Assembly (NCBI GenBank): GCA_017396845.1
Contig: JAFQKQ010000010.1
Coordinates: 62,001 to 126,000 of the forward strand
DNA length: 64,000 nt
Origin: Clostridia bacterium
GTDB lineage: Bacteria; Bacillota; Clostridia; Christensenellales; Aristaeellaceae
Direction of reading: 5' to 3'
The position numbers and the translations under genes were made by a program. How positions within the stretch are numbered: position 1 is the first letter of the stretch; each line of letters opens with the position of its first letter. The notes beneath the pieces are model-generated. The model searched no databases. It saw only the letters and a list, made by a program, of their open reading frames with translations, and was not told the DNA's origin. Shown one piece after another: positions 61,653 through 64,000 of this stretch.

Positions 61653-62423
61653 ATGATTCGAATCGGCGTTTGCACGGATATAAAGAATATTGGCGAGTTA
61701 TCTCAGGTCGGCTATGACTACTTAGAGGCGTCCGTCGCCGCGATTCATGCGATGAGCGACGAGGAATTCGAAAAGACAACGGAAATCGTGGACGCATCGC
61801 CCATCAAGGTCGAGGCCTGCAACTGCCTTCTGCCCGCGACGATCAAGGTGGTAGGCGATGAAGTAAATGCGCAGGCGATTCACGACTATCTGGACAAAGC
61901 ATTTGCGCGCGTAAGCCGTCTGGGCTGCAAGGTCGTCGTGTTCGGCTCCGGCCGTTCCCGTCAGGTACCCGACGGATACGACACCGGCAAGGCTTGGCGG
62001 CAGATTTCGAACTTCCTGCGCCTGGCGGAAAGGCATGCGATGGAGAACGATATCGTGATCGCCATCGAGCCGCTCAGAGCCGGGGAATGCAATATTATGA
62101 ACTATGTGTCCGAGGCGACGCTGATGGCTTCCCTCATCCAGATGCCGCATGTGGCGGTTCTGGGCGACACATACCATATGGCGATGGGCAGCGAGCCGTT
62201 TTCCGCGCTCAGAATGGCGGGCTATCAGCTGAAGCACATCCATACCGCCAACGCCATCGGCCGCAAGTATCCCAAAGAGGGCGACGGAGAAAGATATAAA
62301 GAGCTGTTTGACACGCTTAAGGAAATCGGCTATGAAGGCCGCGTAAGCGTAGAGGGCGGCTGCGATGATTTCTCAAAGGACGTCCGCGATGCATTCAAGG
62401 TTTTGAACGCGGCGCGTTCCTGA
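61653..62423 (+). CDS. Sugar-phosphate isomerase/epimerase (TIM barrel)
   Basis: A 256-residue AP-endonuclease-2-like isomerase. Divalent-metal ligands are the Glu in IAIEPLRAGECN, the Asp/His of VLGDTYHMAMG, the His in LKHIHTANAIGR and the final Glu in VSVEGGCDD. It resembles D-tagatose 3-epimerase or hydroxypyruvate isomerase relatives. It starts 33 bases after the fusion gene behind AAAGGGGC and is probably co-transcribed with it, giving two isomerase domains and one dehydrogenase for one sugar route. Confidence 0.88.
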   Translation: MIRIGVCTDIKNIGELSQVGYDYLEASVAAIHAMSDEEFEKTTEIVDASPIKVEACNCLLPATIKVVGDEVNAQAIHDYLDKAFARVSRLGCKVVVFGSGRSRQVPDGYDTGKAWRQISNFLRLAERHAMENDIVIAIEPLRAGECNIMNYVSEATLMASLIQMPHVAVLGDTYHMAMGSEPFSALRMAGYQLKHIHTANAIGRKYPKEGDGERYKELFDTLKEIGYEGRVSVEGGCDDFSKDVRDAFKVLNAARS

Positions 62424-62439
62424 CAGATTCCCAAACCGG

Positions 62440-62463
62440 GCGGGGCGTGCTTGCGCGCCCCGC
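62440..62463. terminator. GC-rich hairpin after the isomerase gene
   Basis: Stem GCGGGGCG/CGCCCCGC (62440-62447, 62456-62463); no T run, so weak evidence for termination. Confidence 0.45.
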
Positions 62464-62530
62464 TCAATTGCGTATTTGAAAGCGCGCCGTAGACTTTATT
62501 GTTCTTATCGGCGCAAGAGGAGTTCTGTTA

Positions 62531-63940
62531 ATGGTATTTTCCAGCAATGTATTCCTGTTTTTCTTTCTGCCGATCGTACTGATCGTATATTTCGCGGTTT
62601 CGAGAAACCGCACGGCGTCCAATATCGTTCTGACGCTTTTCAGCCTCCTGTTCTATGCATGGGGGGAGACGAAGTTTGTTCTTGTGATGCTTGTCAGCAT
62701 CTTTTTTAACTACCTGTTTGCACTTGGAATTGAAAAATACGGAGAACGGAAAAAGCTCAGGAAGGGGCTTCTCATCGGAAGTCTTGTAATGAACGTAGGT
62801 CTCCTTGGCGTATTTAAATATCTCAGCTTTTTTATCACCAACTTAAACGCTGCGTTTTCGTTGAATCTTCCGGATCCCAAGCTCATGCTTCCCATCGGCA
62901 TTTCCTTTTTCACTTTTCAGGCGATCAGCTATGTGGCGGATGTGTACAGAGGGCGGGGAGAGGCGCAGAAGGGATTTCTGGGCGTATGCCTGTATATCTC
63001 CTTTTTCCCGCAGCTGATCGCTGGTCCCATCGTTCGGTATGAAACGGTGGCGGGTGAAATCAAGGGACGGCGCGAAACGGCGGACGATTTTACCGAGGGC
63101 GTGAGAAGGTTCCTGGTGGGCCTTTCCAAAAAGGCGATTCTTGCCAACAGCCTTGCGCTGATTGTGGACAATATATTCAGCCTGCCGGCGGGCGAAATGT
63201 CGGTATTTCTTTCGTGGTATGCGGCTTTTGCGTATCTGATTCAGGTGTATTACGATTTTTCCGGTTATTCCGATATGGCAATCGGCCTTGGCAGGATGTT
63301 CGGATTTCATTTTCTGGAGAATTTCAATTATCCGTTTATTTCCCGCTCTGTTACGGAATTCTGGCGCAGGTGGCACATATCATTGGCCTCGTGGTTCAGG
63401 GATTATGTGTTTTTCCCGCTGGGCGGAAGCCGTGTGAAATCGAAAATCCGAGTTCTTTTCAATATGTTTGTGGTGTGGACGCTTACGGGGTTTTGGCACG
63501 GAGCCGAGTGGACGTATGTGCTTTGGGGCGTAAGCTTTTTTGTGCTGGTCGCGCTTGAAAAGATGACGGGCCTTTCCAAATGGATGGAAAAGCATAAAAT
63601 CGGGCATGCATATGCGATGATCGTGATTACGGTTGTGACGGTGCTGATCAGGTCTTCGTCCGTATCGTATGCGTTCGAATTCTATAAAATCATGTTCTTT
63701 GTATGCGATGCGCCGCTTTGGAATACCAATTCAGCGCTGTTTTTAAAGGAATTCGGGCTGTTCTTTTTCGCATCCGTCGTTTGCTCGCTGCCTTTGGGAC
63801 GCTTGTTCGAAAAGCGTTTCAAAATTCCGGACGGAGCGATGCAACTCATTCGCGGTGCGGCGCTTCTGGTCGTATCCTTTATCGCAATTACGTATGTGGT
63901 AAGCGGAAGCTACAATCCGTTTATCTATTTCAATTTCTGA
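62531..63940 (+). CDS. MBOAT family O-acyltransferase (AlgI/DltB-like)
   Basis: A 469-residue polytopic membrane protein with about ten hydrophobic segments that moves acyl groups across or at the membrane to acylate an exported polymer. The family core is SVTEFWRRWHISLASWFRDY, then GFWHGAEWTYVLWG with the catalytic His (around 322). It resembles AlgI/PatA-type proteins that acetylate polysaccharides or peptidoglycan, rather than DltB, because no dlt genes are next to it. GAGGAG lies upstream of the ATG. The next gene begins nine bases after the stop. Confidence 0.93.
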   Translation: MVFSSNVFLFFFLPIVLIVYFAVSRNRTASNIVLTLFSLLFYAWGETKFVLVMLVSIFFNYLFALGIEKYGERKKLRKGLLIGSLVMNVGLLGVFKYLSFFITNLNAAFSLNLPDPKLMLPIGISFFTFQAISYVADVYRGRGEAQKGFLGVCLYISFFPQLIAGPIVRYETVAGEIKGRRETADDFTEGVRRFLVGLSKKAILANSLALIVDNIFSLPAGEMSVFLSWYAAFAYLIQVYYDFSGYSDMAIGLGRMFGFHFLENFNYPFISRSVTEFWRRWHISLASWFRDYVFFPLGGSRVKSKIRVLFNMFVVWTLTGFWHGAEWTYVLWGVSFFVLVALEKMTGLSKWMEKHKIGHAYAMIVITVVTVLIRSSSVSYAFEFYKIMFFVCDAPLWNTNSALFLKEFGLFFFASVVCSLPLGRLFEKRFKIPDGAMQLIRGAALLVVSFIAITYVVSGSYNPFIYFNF

Positions 63941-63949
63941 GGGCTTGAG

Positions 63950-64000
63950 CATGAGAAAGAAAATCAACATTGTTTTGTCGGTGCTCTTTATCGCGTTCAT
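63950..64000 (+). CDS. Start of a gene after the MBOAT gene, cut by the window edge
   Basis: ATG at 63950 opens a frame reading MRKKINIVLSVLFIAF to the window end, with a basic start and hydrophobic core like a signal anchor. In MBOAT pairs the next gene is usually the periplasmic or extracellular AlgX/AlgJ-like or DHHW acyltransferase partner, so this is the likely identity. Confidence 0.6.

Overview
The window looks like chromosomal DNA of an anaerobic member of the Firmicutes, class Clostridia, probably a gut or rumen lineage. The reasons are the strong GGAGG ribosome sites, tightly coupled ATGA gene overlaps, an Lct-type EtfAB/lactate dehydrogenase set, Lpl/Ytc-type sugar ABC transporters, BspA-type leucine-rich NlpC/P60 proteins and about 50 percent GC by eye. 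No 16S, tRNA or phage genes were seen, so a genus cannot be named.

Layout. 1-2.9 kb: an SGNH hydrolase cut by the window edge, a MATE exporter and a small unknown protein. 3.1-12.1 kb: a glycan locus with three BNR (sialidase-superfamily) proteins, a two-permease ABC importer with its binding protein, an AraC regulator and a NanA/DapA-type aldolase. 12.4-19.1 kb: ddl, a membrane-anchored MurF and an alpha/beta hydrolase, then rimI-tsaB-tsaE-galK. 19.6-21.9 kb: a PHP phosphoesterase and galT. 21.9-25.5 kb: a wrecked DUF4143 ATPase pseudogene, GDPD, NUDIX, ADP-ribosylglycohydrolase and an unknown protein. 25.6-32.4 kb: a 1336-residue protein kinase-NACHT-membrane fusion, an HTH-type partner and a second MATE exporter. 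32.6-36.3 kb: metA between two leucine-rich NlpC/P60 cell-wall proteins. 36.4-40.7 kb: a MarR regulator, oligoendopeptidase F and an M28 peptidase.

40.74-41.56 kb is a non-coding array of eight units of about 107 bp. Each unit carries two different 20-bp imperfect palindromes (A type and B type) always 41-42 bp apart, which equals four DNA turns. A perfect version of the palindrome recurs inside a gene at 44,984-45,005. I do not recognise this system and regard it as the most interesting item here, followed by the kinase-NACHT protein.

41.8-45.2 kb: a cytidine/blasticidin-type deaminase, a second SGNH hydrolase, an RluA pseudouridine synthase and a PHP phosphatase. 45.4-48.8 kb: lctD-etfA-etfB, an electron-confurcating lactate dehydrogenase. 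49.1-58.1 kb: a complete pyrimidine operon pyrC-carB-pyrK-pyrD-pyrF-pyrE-pyrB-pyrI without carA, read from a strong promoter through an attenuator-like leader. 58.2-64 kb: a secreted unknown protein, an in-frame fusion of a sugar isomerase to a Gfo/Idh/MocA dehydrogenase, a second isomerase, and an MBOAT O-acyltransferase followed by the start of its likely partner gene.
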